This document shows, piece by piece, positions 1 to 9,314 of a stretch of DNA of 64,000 bases; position 1 is the first letter of the stretch; every line of letters starts with the position of its first letter. The stretch is from Streptomyces werraensis (GTDB taxonomy: Bacteria > Actinomycetota > Actinomycetes > Streptomycetales > Streptomycetaceae). Made by a program: the position numbers and the translations under genes. The stretch is from contig BNBX01000005.1 of NCBI GenBank assembly GCA_014656175.1, forward strand, positions 386,117-450,116. Direction: 5' to 3'. The notes under the pieces were generated by a model. It was given only the letters and a program-made list of their open reading frames with translations, had not been told where the DNA came from and did no database searches.

Positions 1-387
1 GCCCCCGGCTGGCCCGCGCGGCTGGAGGAGTACCGGGGCAAGCTCACCGTCGTGTACGACGGCGTGGGCGGGGACGTCGCCCGCACCCTGGTCGGCCTGC
101 TCGCGCCGGGCGGACGGCACGTGGTGTTCGGCTGGACCTCGCAGGGCATCGGCAGCGACCGCCCGTACCTCGTCGACGGCGTCTCGGTCGGCGTCCTCGG
201 CCCCGAGATGATGCGCCGGGCCGGCGGCGACGACCCCATGCGCACGCTGGAGTCCCGCTCCCTCGCCGAGGCGGCCGCGGGCCGGCTCACCCCCGCCGTG
301 CACCGCTTCCCTCTGTCCCGGGCCGCCGACGCCCACCGGGCCCTGGAGAACCGGGGCACGACAGGCAAGGTCGTCCTCGAGCCCTGA
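1..387 (+). CDS. Zinc-type alcohol dehydrogenase / quinone oxidoreductase, C-terminal part
   Basis: The reading frame is open from the first base, so this is the 3' end of a gene that begins upstream. The visible 128 residues contain VVYDGVGGDVARTLVGLL and LAPGGRHVVFGWTSQG, the end of the NAD(P)H-binding Rossmann domain of medium-chain dehydrogenases of the quinone oxidoreductase type. The closing KVVLEP is the usual end of this family. The substrate cannot be told from this part. The stop codon is followed by a 56-bp gap to a gene on the same strand. Confidence 0.85.
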   Translation, partial: APGWPARLEEYRGKLTVVYDGVGGDVARTLVGLLAPGGRHVVFGWTSQGIGSDRPYLVDGVSVGVLGPEMMRRAGGDDPMRTLESRSLAEAAAGRLTPAVHRFPLSRAADAHRALENRGTTGKVVLEP

Positions 388-443
388 ACACCCGTGCACC
401 GGCCCGCGAAATCGCGCGCGCCCCGCCTCCGTACCCCACTACC

Positions 444-1340
444 GTGCGAGGCGTGATCGACATCCCCGCGGAACTCGCCGAGGCCCAGATCAAGTTCAAC
501 AAGGAGGCCGGACGGGCCTTCCTCGCCGCCCTCCCGGACCTCACCGCGGACTTCCTGGACCGCTGGGAGCTGCGCCTCGCCGGAGCGCCCATGCACGGCG
601 TCAGCGCCCTCGTCCTCCCGGTCGACCGCGCCGACGGCACCCCCGCGGTGCTCAAGCTGCAGATCCGCGACCACGAGAGCGAGGGCGAGCCGGTCGCCCT
701 GCGCCTGTGGAACGGCGACGGGGCGGTCCGGCTGCTCGACCACGACGAGCCGACCGGCACCATGCTGCTGGAGCGCCTGGACTCCTCCCGGATGCTCGCC
801 CACCAGCCCGACGTCCACGAGGGCGTCCTGGTGATCGCGCGTCTCCTGGCCCATCTGCACGCCACCCCGGCGCCCCCGGGGATGCGCCGCCTCGGCGACA
901 TCGCCGCGTCCATGCTGGAGCGCACGCCCGCCGTCCTCGACCGCATCCCCGACCCCGGGGCCCGCCGCCTCGTCGCCGACTGCGCGGCCGCGGTGCGCGA
1001 GGTCGCGGACGAGCCGGGCGACCGGCTGCTCCACTGGGACCTGCACGACGAGAACGTCCTCGCCGCCGACCGCGCGCCCTGGCTCGCCATCGACCCCAAG
1101 CCGCTCGCCGGCGACCCCGGCTTCGACCTGTGGCCCGCCCTGGCCAACAACTTCGATCCCGGCGACGTCCTGTGGCGCTTCGACGCGATGACCGAGGTGC
1201 TCGGCCTGGACCGCGCGCGGGCCCGGGCGTGGACGTACGGGCGGGTGCTGCAGAACTGTTTGTGGGAGACCGAGGAAGGCCGCCCCCTGGACGAGGCGGA
1301 CCTCGAGGTCGCCCGCCGCCTGCGCGGCCGTACGCGATGA
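444..1340 (+). CDS. Aminoglycoside/hydroxyurea-type antibiotic kinase family protein (APH_6_hur-like)
   Basis: 298 residues with a kinase fold of the aminoglycoside phosphotransferase group. The catalytic loop LLHWDLHDENVL lies near residues 195-206, and the metal-binding stretch AIDPKPLAGDPGFDLWP near 215-230. The DPKP/GDPGFDLWP form is typical of the streptomycin 6-kinase / hydroxyurea kinase family rather than the APH(3') group. Such genes often sit in streptomycete cores without a resistance phenotype, so the substrate is unknown. The GTG at 444 is used; a second GTG at 453 is an equally possible start. A strong hairpin follows the stop codon. Confidence 0.8.
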   Translation: MRGVIDIPAELAEAQIKFNKEAGRAFLAALPDLTADFLDRWELRLAGAPMHGVSALVLPVDRADGTPAVLKLQIRDHESEGEPVALRLWNGDGAVRLLDHDEPTGTMLLERLDSSRMLAHQPDVHEGVLVIARLLAHLHATPAPPGMRRLGDIAASMLERTPAVLDRIPDPGARRLVADCAAAVREVADEPGDRLLHWDLHDENVLAADRAPWLAIDPKPLAGDPGFDLWPALANNFDPGDVLWRFDAMTEVLGLDRARARAWTYGRVLQNCLWETEEGRPLDEADLEVARRLRGRTR

Positions 1341-1361
1341 AGGTGCCTCGGCAATGAGAAA

Positions 1362-1389
1362 CCCGGGCCGGAGGAGGTCCCGGCCCGGG
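1362..1389. terminator. Bidirectional hairpin terminator
   Basis: Perfect 10-bp arms CCCGGGCCGG and CCGGCCCGGG around an 8-nt loop. It lies between the kinase gene (stop at 1340, plus strand) and the 3' end of the tRNA gene (1400, minus strand), so it can serve both. There is no T-tract, as is common in Streptomyces. Confidence 0.75.
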
Positions 1390-1399
1390 GAGTCGATGG

Positions 1400-1473
1400 A
1401 GCCCCCTGTCGGATTCGAACCGACGACCTGCTGTTTACAAGACAGCTGCTCTGACCATCTGAGCTAAGGAGGC
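1400..1473 (-). tRNA. tRNA-Thr (anticodon TGT)
   Basis: Read on the minus strand the 74-nt cloverleaf is complete. The acceptor stem GCCTCCT pairs with AGGGGGC (one G-U), the D-arm is present, the anticodon stem GCTGT/ACAGC carries the loop CTTGTAA, and the T-arm contains GGTTCGAATCC. The anticodon TGT reads ACA, giving threonine. CCA is not encoded. Confidence 0.95.
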
Positions 1474-1543
1474 AGCGCGCGCGGCGCGCGCGAGGCGCGG
1501 TCCACTGTACACAGTGCCGGTTTCGCCGAGCCACGCACTTGAT

Positions 1544-1960
1544 TCAGGCGCGCCCCACCTCGTACGCGAAGGTGTACGGCACCTTCGCCTCACCGTGCCG
1601 GTAGGTGAAGCCGCCCGTGCCGCGCAGCCCCGCCAGCTCCCCGGTGCCGGAGCCCTCCACGACCTCGAAGGTGCAGTGCACGGTGCCGTCGTCGGCGAAA
1701 CGGCCCCGCTCCTCCAGCACGAAGGCGCCCGAGCGGCCGTCGACCCGGCCGGCGACGAGCTCCATCCCGGCGAAGGTTCCGGTGGCGGCGGTGTCGTAGG
1801 CGATCGTGTAGTCGCAGACGGTGGCCTCGGCCTCGATGCCTCCGGAGAAGGCGTTGACGACGGTGGCGTGCGCGAGCCGGGGGAAGGCGTCCTCCGGCGA
1901 GACGGGGTTCTCCTTCCAGTCGGCGAAGGTGAAGTGGCCGGCGGTCTCGGTGACGGGCAT
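1544..1960 (-). CDS. DUF3224 family protein
   Basis: 138 residues matching the DUF3224 family, a compact beta-barrel of the allene-oxide-cyclase-like type whose members carry conserved repeats such as YDTAATGTFAGMELVAGRVDGR and end with a TYRHGEAKVPYTFAYEV strand. The biochemical role is not established. It is divergent from a WYL-domain regulator, with a long palindrome between them, which suggests that the regulator controls it. This gene/regulator pairing is frequent in Streptomyces. The ATG has a GAAGGGACC sequence just upstream. Confidence 0.85.
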   Translation of the reverse strand: MPVTETAGHFTFADWKENPVSPEDAFPRLAHATVVNAFSGGIEAEATVCDYTIAYDTAATGTFAGMELVAGRVDGRSGAFVLEERGRFADDGTVHCTFEVVEGSGTGELAGLRGTGGFTYRHGEAKVPYTFAYEVGRA

Positions 1961-2023
1961 GGCGGGTCCCTTCCAGGGTCGGCTGCAACGGCGCGTCCGG
2001 TGCTGTGCCGGCCAGCTTTCCGG

Positions 2024-2052
2024 CCGTACCTGACACCCTCTGTCAGGTACGG
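2024..2052. promoter_or_regulatory. 29-bp palindrome, likely operator of the WYL regulator
   Basis: Perfect 12-bp arms CCGTACCTGACA and TGTCAGGTACGG separated by 5 bp, midway between the divergent DUF3224 gene (start 1960) and the WYL regulator (start 2068-2077). Its place makes any regulator start upstream of it (for example 2005) unlikely. Confidence 0.75.
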
Positions 2053-2076
2053 GGCCACGGTCCGAGAATGGGCCGC

Positions 2077-3111
2077 ATGCGCGCCGACCGGCTCCTCACC
2101 CTGCTCCTGCTGCTGCAGAACCGCGGCCGGATGACCGCGCCTCAACTCGCCGCCGAACTGGAGGTGTCGGTGCGCACCGTCTACCGGGACGTCGAGGCGC
2201 TCGGCGCGGCCGGGGTGCCGGTGCGCACCGAGCGGGGACCGCAGGGCGGCTTCCGTCTGGTGGAGGGCTACCGGACGCGGCTCACCGGGCTGACCGACGC
2301 GGAGGCCGGTTCGCTCGTCCTTGCGGGGCTGCCGGGGCCGGCCGGGGAGCTCGGGCTCGGGGCGGTCCTGGCGAGCGCCCAGCTCAAGGTGGAGGCGGCT
2401 CTGCCGGAAGGGCTGGCGGAGCAGGCGCGGCGGGTCCGCGAGCGGTTCCACCTGGACGCGCCGGCCTGGTTCCGGGACGCCGACCCGGTGCCGCACCTGG
2501 CGGCGGTCGCGCGGGCGGTGTGGGAGCGGCGGGTGCTGCGGACCCGGTACGCGCGCTGGCGCGGCGAGGTGCGGCGGGAGGTGCGGCCGCTGGGGCTCGT
2601 GCTGAAGGGCGGCATCTGGTACCTGATCGCGCTCGCGGACGACGCGGTGCGCACCTACCGCGTCTCGCGGTTCCAGGAGGTGGAGGAGACCGGCGAGAAG
2701 TTCGTCCGGCCCGCCGGGTTCGACCTGGCCGTGTACTGGACGGAGTCCTCGCGGCGGCTGGAGGCGGCGCTGCGGCAGGGCACGGCACGGCTGCGGCTGT
2801 CCCCGCGCGGGCGGAAGCTGCTGCCGATGCAGTTCGGGGCGGCGGGCGCGCGGGCGGTGGCCCGGGCGGGGCCGCCGGACGCGGACGGCTGGGTGGAGGT
2901 GGAGCTGCCGGTGGAGTCGGAGGCGGTGGCCACCGGCGATCTGCTGCGCCTCGGCGTGGAGGCGGAGGTGCTGGGCCCGCCGGGACTGCGCAGGGCGGTC
3001 GCCGAGGCGGTGGCGGTCCTGGCCGACCGATACGAAGCCGGCCCACACGAAGCCGACCGATACGAACAGGATCGAAAGTTTCCGCGAAATTCACAGCCCG
3101 GAACCTGCTGA
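2077..3111 (+). CDS. YafY-type transcriptional regulator (HTH-11 + WYL domain)
   Basis: About 344 residues. The N-terminal winged helix (residues 1-60; MTAPQLAAELEVSVRTVYRD) is of the DeoR/HTH-11 type. A WYL sensor domain lies around residues 150-225 (GLVLKGGIWYLIALAD, then TYRVSRFQEV), followed by the WCX extension. WYL proteins act as ligand-sensing regulators, commonly binding nucleotides or other small molecules. ATG 2077 is chosen because the longer frame runs through the operator; ATG 2068 is an alternative. It probably regulates itself and the divergent DUF3224 gene. Confidence 0.88.
   Translation: MRADRLLTLLLLLQNRGRMTAPQLAAELEVSVRTVYRDVEALGAAGVPVRTERGPQGGFRLVEGYRTRLTGLTDAEAGSLVLAGLPGPAGELGLGAVLASAQLKVEAALPEGLAEQARRVRERFHLDAPAWFRDADPVPHLAAVARAVWERRVLRTRYARWRGEVRREVRPLGLVLKGGIWYLIALADDAVRTYRVSRFQEVEETGEKFVRPAGFDLAVYWTESSRRLEAALRQGTARLRLSPRGRKLLPMQFGAAGARAVARAGPPDADGWVEVELPVESEAVATGDLLRLGVEAEVLGPPGLRRAVAEAVAVLADRYEAGPHEADRYEQDRKFPRNSQPGTC
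3073..3083. promoter_or_regulatory. CGAAAGTTTCC motif, possible LacI-family operator
   Basis: A GAAA-G-TTTC palindrome flanked by C, with a second CGAAA nearby at about 3085, lies in the 3' end of the WYL gene, 167 bp upstream of msiK. CGAAA-N-TTTCG boxes are used by LacI-type sugar regulators in Streptomyces. The position inside a coding region weakens the case. Confidence 0.25.
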
Positions 3112-3120
3112 CAAGCAGGT
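3103..3120 (+). terminator. Small hairpin at the WYL gene stop
   Basis: ACCTGCT/AGCAGGT arms with a 4-nt loop span the stop codon of the WYL gene. It is short, so it is a weak terminator at most. Confidence 0.35.
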
Positions 3121-3153
3121 GAACGCCAGGTACCGTCCTGAGCCAGTTCACTC

Positions 3154-3166
3154 GTGTGGACCACAC
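3154..3166. promoter_or_regulatory. GTGTGG-A-CCACAC palindrome upstream of msiK
   Basis: Perfect 6-bp arms around one base, 84 bp upstream of the msiK start codon, in the expected promoter region. It differs from the DasR consensus as I know it (TGGTCTAGACCA), so the binding protein is unknown. Confidence 0.35.
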
Positions 3167-3249
3167 ACCACAACGGAACACCCGTCGTGGCATCACCTTC
3201 CTACTCGGATCGTCCGGCACGTTCCTGCCGGTAGAAGGGGACCATTCAC

Positions 3250-4338
<1,089 letters not shown>

Positions 4339-4351
4339 GCGAGTCGACACC

Positions 4352-4386
4352 CGAGGGGCCCCGCAGCACCACTGCGGGGCCCCTCG
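4352..4386 (+). terminator. msiK terminator
   Basis: Perfect 15-bp stem, CGAGGGGCCCCGCAG with its complement, around a 5-nt loop, 14 bp after the msiK stop. Confidence 0.85.
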
Positions 4387-4523
4387 CGTTGTCGACAAAT
4401 ACCCCGGCAATCCGGGCAATTTACCCCAACTCGTCAACACGCGGTGCGGAAGTCGGCATTCCTCGTCCCCCGTAACGGTGACGGAATGTTTTACCTCGGC
4501 TACCGGACGCTACCCTCACACGC

Positions 4524-4979
4524 GTGACGCACTCCCTTCACCCTCAGACGCGACGCGGCCGGGGCCCCGCCCGCCGGATCGGCCGCTCCCTCGCCCTCGT
4601 CCTGCCCGTCGTCCTGGTGCTCTCCGGGACCCTCGCGGTCGCGTCGGTCAACTGGTCCGGGACACCCCAGAGTCCGGTGCTCACCGCCGCCGACACGTCC
4701 GCCGCCGGCGCCTCGCCGCGGGCCGCCGCCCGCGCCCCCCAGGACGTCCTGCGGGACCACCTCCTGATGGAGCTCCAGAAGAAGGACCCGGGCGCCGCCC
4801 TGACCCAGCTCCAGCAGGCGGTGAACGACCGCCCGTCCCTCGCCGAGCACTGCGCCTCCATCGCCCGCTCCCTCGGCAAGGCCGCCGTCCGCCTCTACGG
4901 CCCCACCAAGGCCCAGTCCTACGCCCGCCCGGTCTGCGACACGTCGTTCGCATCGGGAGTGGTGGCGGCCAACGGCTAG
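4524..4979 (+). CDS. Hypothetical secreted or membrane-anchored protein
   Basis: 151 residues, not recognised. An Arg-rich N-terminus is followed by one hydrophobic segment (about residues 22-40, LALVLPVVLVLSGTLAVASV), so it is exported or anchored with the rest outside. The outer part has two cysteines (CASIAR and PVCDTS) that could form a disulphide, in a helix-rich region. The GTG start at 4524 is 138 bp after the msiK terminator region and no regulator is adjacent. Codon use is normal for the region, which supports a real gene. Confidence 0.6.
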   Translation: MTHSLHPQTRRGRGPARRIGRSLALVLPVVLVLSGTLAVASVNWSGTPQSPVLTAADTSAAGASPRAAARAPQDVLRDHLLMELQKKDPGAALTQLQQAVNDRPSLAEHCASIARSLGKAAVRLYGPTKAQSYARPVCDTSFASGVVAANG

Positions 4980-5606
4980 CACCCCCGCGCATCCGGTCGC
5001 ACCCGCGCCCCACCTCCGGGTCCGGCAGCCGGCCCGGTCCTCAGGCGCCTCACCGACGCGCGGCGACCGTCGGCCGCCTGGGCCCGGTGGCCCGGTCGGC
5101 CGCGGCAGCGCCCCAACGCGCGTCGAAGGAACTCCCGTTCGCCGCCACCGCGACACCGGCCCCACGCCACCCTGCGACCGTCCGCCGACAACCGGCCCCA
5201 CACCCGCCGCCCCTCCGCGTGGCCCGGCACCCGTCGCACCCCGCCTGCTCCGGCGCGGGTCACAACTCCTCGCGGCCCGTGACGATCGCGGGGGGCCTCG
5301 TCCGGTCCGCGGGCGCGAGGTACACACCGCTGCTCGGCATGGCAGTTGCCTCCGTCCCACCACCGCACTACGGGCGGCACCCGGCGCACCCGTCACCAGG
5401 GCCGGCGGTGACGAGGGTTCTCGACGGCCTGCTGACGCGCGCCGCCCGTGTCGCGGACAGCACGGCCCCGGCCTGCCGGGACGAGGCAACGTGGCTCCCT
5501 CACCCCGGAGGCATCCGGGGCGGGCCCCGATGACGCCCCGATGACATCGTCTCGGACGCCCCGGACCGCCCATGGTCCGCGGCCCCAGGCCGCGTAAAGT
5601 GCGGGC
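4980..5606. other. 627-bp stretch without a recognised gene
   Basis: Frames on both strands here give only Arg/Pro/Gly-rich low-complexity translations with no motif, no convincing ribosome site and erratic third-position use. I see no tRNA or strong hairpin. The last part should hold the promoter of the nucleotidyltransferase gene at 5607. Confidence 0.5.
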
Positions 5607-6338
5607 ATGACCGATCCGCGTGCCGTGTCCCGCCCCACGCAAGCCGTAGTCCTGGCCGGCGGCCAGGGATCCCGGCTCCGTCCGTACACCGACGACCGGC
5701 CCAAGCCGATGGTCGAGATCCCCGGCACGGGAACCCCGATCATCGGCCACCAGCTGACCTGGCTCGCCGAGGAGGGCGTGACCGACGTCGTCGTCTCCTG
5801 CGGCCATCTCGCCGAGGTGCTGGAGAAATGGCTGGAGACCACCGACCTGCCCGTCTCCGTCACCACCGTCGTCGAGACGGAACCCCTCGGCCGCGGCGGC
5901 GGACTGAAGTACGCCGCCGCCCGCCTGCCGCACCCGGACCGGCCCTGGTTCGCCACCAACGGCGACATCTGGACCCGTTTCTCACTGCGCGACATGGCCG
6001 ACTTCCACGCCGAGCGGGACGCCGTCGCCACCGTCGCACTGGCCCGCCCGCGCCTGCCGTGGGGCGCGGTCCGCACCGACGGGTTCGGCCTGATCACCGA
6101 CTTCATCGAGGCCCCGCCGTCCACGTTCGAGATCAACGCGGGCGTCTACGTCTTCTCCCCCGAGTTCGCCGGCCTGCTCCCGGAGCGCGGTGACCACGAG
6201 CGCACCACGTTCCCGCACCTCGCGCGCGAGCGCCGCCTCGCCGGGTTCACGATCCCGCAGGGTTCCTACTGGCGGGCCATCGACACCGCCAAGGACCTCA
6301 CCGAGGCCGCCAAGGAGCTCGCCTCCCACGGCCGTTGA
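5607..6338 (+). CDS. NDP-sugar pyrophosphorylase-type nucleotidyltransferase
   Basis: 243 residues covering one NTP_transferase domain. The nucleotide loop AVVLAGGQGSRLRPYTDDRPKPM lies at residues 12-34, the Mg-binding Asp in ATNGDIW, and INAGVYVFSP follows. The family transfers a nucleotidyl group to a sugar 1-phosphate. There is no C-terminal left-handed beta-helix, so it is not GlmU-like, and the length suits RmlA/RfbA-like or ManC-like single-domain enzymes. The exact sugar is unknown. It stands alone, ending at a terminator shared with the DoxX gene. Confidence 0.8.
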   Translation: MTDPRAVSRPTQAVVLAGGQGSRLRPYTDDRPKPMVEIPGTGTPIIGHQLTWLAEEGVTDVVVSCGHLAEVLEKWLETTDLPVSVTTVVETEPLGRGGGLKYAAARLPHPDRPWFATNGDIWTRFSLRDMADFHAERDAVATVALARPRLPWGAVRTDGFGLITDFIEAPPSTFEINAGVYVFSPEFAGLLPERGDHERTTFPHLARERRLAGFTIPQGSYWRAIDTAKDLTEAAKELASHGR

Positions 6339-6356
6339 GGCCACCGAAGCCAACAG

Positions 6357-6396
6357 CAGCGGGGTCCCGTACGTCATCGCGTACGGGACCCCGCTG
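6357..6396. terminator. Bidirectional terminator
   Basis: A 17-bp perfect stem (CAGCGGGGTCCCGTACG and its complement) with a 6-nt loop between the convergent nucleotidyltransferase and DoxX genes. Confidence 0.88.
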
Positions 6397-6416
6397 TCGT
6401 ACCGACGGGCCCTCCG

Positions 6417-8072
6417 CTAGCCCAGCAGGCCGCCCACCAGGCCGGGACGGTCGGAGGAGCCGCCCTCCTCGCCGCCGGGCGTGCCGCCCCCGCTGCCGCC
6501 GGAGCCGTCACCGCCGCCCGAGGTCGGGCCCGCGGTGGTGCTCGGCGCCTGGCCCTCCGGGGAGGACTGCTGCGGCGGGGCCTGCCCGGTGCTGCCCTGG
6601 GTCTGGGTGGGCGCCCCCGTCGAGGCGCCCGCGCCCTGGGTGGCGCCGGGGGTGCTGCTCGTCCCGGCGGACGGGCCGGCCGAGCCGGACGTGGCGCCCT
6701 GCGTGGGCGAGTCGGACGCGGACGGCGTCCCCTTCTCGTCCTTCCCCTTCCGCTCACCGGACTCCTCCGGCAGCGGGGACCCCGGCAGGTTGTTGCGCGG
6801 CGCCTCGCCGGGGCCGGGCACGACCACCCGGTCCGCGTCCCGGACGGCGCCGCCGAGCAGCGCGCCCACGAGCATGCTGAACCCGCACACCACGAACGTG
6901 ACGAGCGCGCCGCGGCGCAGCACGTAGCGCCGCAGGTCCCAGATGTCGGCGCGCGGCCCGAGCCGCCGCCAGGCGCGGCCCGCGAGGCCGCCGTCGACGG
7001 AGTAGACGGGCGCGCCCGCGATGATCAGCGGCGACCAGGCGGCGAGGTAGATGATGTCGGGCGTCTCGTAGACGGGGGCGCTCTTCCAGCTCACGCTCAC
7101 CAGCAGCGCCGCCGACAGCATCGCCCCGACGCCGGCGGCCACCCGCTGCCAGCAGCCGAGAACGGTGAGGACACCGACGACGACCTGGGCGAACGCGATG
7201 GCGAGCCCGGTGCCGACGGGGTGGGCGAGCGCGAACTGCCGCAGCGGCTCGGCGACTTCCCACGGGTGCAGGCTGTGCAGCCACTTGACCATGGACCCGC
7301 GCGGCCCGCCGTCGAAGTGGAGCGGGTCGCACAGCTTGCTCATCCCGGCGTAGACGGAGATCCCGCCGAGGAGGACGCGCAGCGGGAGCAGCACGACGCC
7401 CAGGTTCATCCGGCGCCCGGGATAGTACGCGTGGCGCGCCGGGTCGTCGCCCCCGTGCCGCCGGGCGCGCCGGCCGCCCTCGTGCCGCTCCTCGATCTCG
7501 TACGCGGGCTCGTAGGCGTCCTCGTAGGCGTCCTCGTCGTACGCGCTGCCGACCGTGCGCATCGGGGGCAGCAGCGGCCCGTCGGAGTGGCCGCGCTGGG
7601 CGCCGACGAACGGGCTCTCCAGCGGCTGGGTGTCGTCGTCGTACCCGCCGTACCCGTCGCCGCCCTGGTGCGGAACGACCCGGGTGCTCCCGGAGTCGGT
7701 GAGCGGCTCGTCGGCGTGGCGCAGGCCCCCGTGCCGTACGGCCTGGAGGAGGCGGTGGGCGCCGGTGTCGTCGGGGGCGGACCTGCCGCTCCACACGACG
7801 GGACGGCGGCGCGGGGCGGCCGGACCCGCGCCCACGGTGGTGACGACGGGGATCCGCGCGGTGTCCGCGGCGGCGGTCGGGTGCCGTGCGATCCGCGGCG
7901 ACCGGACGCCTCGCGCCGGGCCGGCCAGCTGCACACGGAAGCTGGCGTGGTTCACGATGACCTGCGCCGGATCGCTCGGCACCTTCACCATGCTCAGCGC
8001 GGGCGCGTCGTCGAGTCCCGACGAGCGGTCCCCCGTGGGTGTGCGGGGTGGTGTTCTGGTGTCCACACTCAT
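6417..8072 (-). CDS. DoxX-family membrane protein with long N- and C-terminal extensions
   Basis: 551 residues. The central part (about 220-430) is a DoxX-type four-helix membrane domain (LLPLRVLLGGISVYAGMSKL, then GLAIAFAQVVVGVLTVLGCW) of the kind linked to respiratory or quinone-related functions. The first ~215 residues are charged and disordered, with repeated EDAYEDAYEPAYE. After one more membrane helix, the last ~110 residues are a Ser/Pro/Gly/Thr-rich tail. Ordinary DoxX proteins are about 130-180 residues, so both extensions are unusual. The role is unknown. Confidence 0.8.
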   Translation of the reverse strand: MSVDTRTPPRTPTGDRSSGLDDAPALSMVKVPSDPAQVIVNHASFRVQLAGPARGVRSPRIARHPTAAADTARIPVVTTVGAGPAAPRRRPVVWSGRSAPDDTGAHRLLQAVRHGGLRHADEPLTDSGSTRVVPHQGGDGYGGYDDDTQPLESPFVGAQRGHSDGPLLPPMRTVGSAYDEDAYEDAYEPAYEIEERHEGGRRARRHGGDDPARHAYYPGRRMNLGVVLLPLRVLLGGISVYAGMSKLCDPLHFDGGPRGSMVKWLHSLHPWEVAEPLRQFALAHPVGTGLAIAFAQVVVGVLTVLGCWQRVAAGVGAMLSAALLVSVSWKSAPVYETPDIIYLAAWSPLIIAGAPVYSVDGGLAGRAWRRLGPRADIWDLRRYVLRRGALVTFVVCGFSMLVGALLGGAVRDADRVVVPGPGEAPRNNLPGSPLPEESGERKGKDEKGTPSASDSPTQGATSGSAGPSAGTSSTPGATQGAGASTGAPTQTQGSTGQAPPQQSSPEGQAPSTTAGPTSGGGDGSGGSGGGTPGGEEGGSSDRPGLVGGLLG

Positions 8073-8190
8073 CTAACCGAGTGACAAGGCGTTAGGACAC
8101 TGCCTTGACCGGCCAGATGTGTCCGGACCGCGTCAAGCCGGTCCGGACCCTCCGGAATCCACCAAGTGGGTGACGAAGTCGCACACCCGT

Positions 8191-9129
8191 TCAGCTACGG
8201 CGGCGCGCCGCCTCGTAGAGCACGATGCCCGCCGCCACACCGGCGTTGAGCGACTCGGCGCCGCCCGGCATCGGGATCCGCACCCGTACGTCGCAGGTCT
8301 CGCCGACCAGCCGGGACAGGCCCTTCCCCTCGCTGCCGACGACGATCACGACCGGTCCGTCCAGCGCCTCGACGTCGCCCAGCTCGGCCTCCCCGTCGGC
8401 GGCGAGACCGACGACGAGGACGCCCGCCTTCTTGTACGCCTCCAGCGCCCGCGTCAGGTTCGTCGCGCGGGCGACGGGCGTCCGCGCGGCGGTGCCCGCG
8501 GACGTCTTCCAGGCGCCGGCGGTCATCCCGGCCGCCCGCCGCTCCGGCACGAGCACGCCGTGCCCGCCGAACGCGGAGACGGACCGGACGACCGCGCCGA
8601 GGTTGCGCGGGTCGGTGACCCCGTCGAGCGCGACGATCAGCGGGTCCTCGCCCTCGTCGTGCGCGGCGGCGACCAGGTCCTCGGGGTGCGCGTACTCGTA
8701 CGGCGGGACCTGGAGGACCAGGCCCTGGTGGTTGAGGCCGTTGGTCATGCGGTCCAGCTCGGGGCGGGGCGCCTCCATGAGGTTGATGCCGCCGCGCTCG
8801 GCCGCGAGCTGCAGCGCCTCACGTACCCGCTCGTCGTTGTCGATGAACTGCTGGACGTACAGCGTGGAGGCGGGCACGCCCCCGCGCAGCGCCTCGACGA
8901 CCGGGTTGCGGCCGACGACCAGCTCGGAGGCGGACCTGCCGCCGCGCCGCTGGGTGGTGCGGCCCTGGGCACGGCGGGCCTTCGCCTGGGCGGCGCGCTG
9001 CTTGGCGTGCCCCTTGCGCATCTCGGCGGGCGGGGTCGGGCCCTTGCCTTCCAGGCCCCGGCGTCGCTGGCCGCCACTGCCGACCTGCGCGCCCTTCTTG
9101 CCGGACATGCGGCGGTTGTTCGCGGCCAT
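8191..9129 (-). CDS. rlmB: 23S rRNA 2'-O-ribose methyltransferase RlmB (TrmH/SpoU family)
   Basis: 312 residues from ATG 9129 with a GGAG site upstream. A basic N-terminal tail precedes the SpoU substrate-binding domain ([14 protein letters not shown] near residue 72) and the knotted SPOUT domain ([17 protein letters not shown] and the SAM-binding [32 protein letters not shown]). It should methylate G2251 of 23S rRNA (E. coli numbering). The frame stays open far upstream but that part is antisense to cysS. It follows cysS in the same direction, the usual actinobacterial order. Confidence 0.92.
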   Translation of the reverse strand: MAANNRRMSGKKGAQVGSGGQRRRGLEGKGPTPPAEMRKGHAKQRAAQAKARRAQGRTTQRRGGRSASELVVGRNPVVEALRGGVPASTLYVQQFIDNDERVREALQLAAERGGINLMEAPRPELDRMTNGLNHQGLVLQVPPYEYAHPEDLVAAAHDEGEDPLIVALDGVTDPRNLGAVVRSVSAFGGHGVLVPERRAAGMTAGAWKTSAGTAARTPVARATNLTRALEAYKKAGVLVVGLAADGEAELGDVEALDGPVVIVVGSEGKGLSRLVGETCDVRVRIPMPGGAESLNAGVAAGIVLYEAARRRS

Positions 9130-9156
9130 GAGGTATCCGTCTCCGTGAAGTCGTGG

Positions 9157-9184
9157 GGGTGCGCCCACGTGGGTGGGCGCACCC
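9157..9184 (-). terminator. Hairpin between cysS and rlmB
   Basis: 12-bp perfect arms GGGTGCGCCCAC / GTGGGCGCACCC with a 4-nt loop, 28 bp upstream of the rlmB start. It could attenuate read-through from cysS or control rlmB initiation. Confidence 0.65.
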
Positions 9185-9314
9185 GTGTTGGTAAGTGTGT
9201 CTGTGCAGTGTGCCGCCCGGCGGCCCGGACGGCACACTCGATCTTGCGCCCGGCCGGGACCGGGAGGCCTCGTACCGGGTCCGCGGCTGTTCCGCAGCCG
9301 TCCGCGGCGGTGCC

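Noticed and set aside
4976..5389. A 137-codon frame on the minus strand in the 4980-5606 gap
   Set aside because: Arg/Gly-rich composition, no motif, no ribosome site and no neighbour context.
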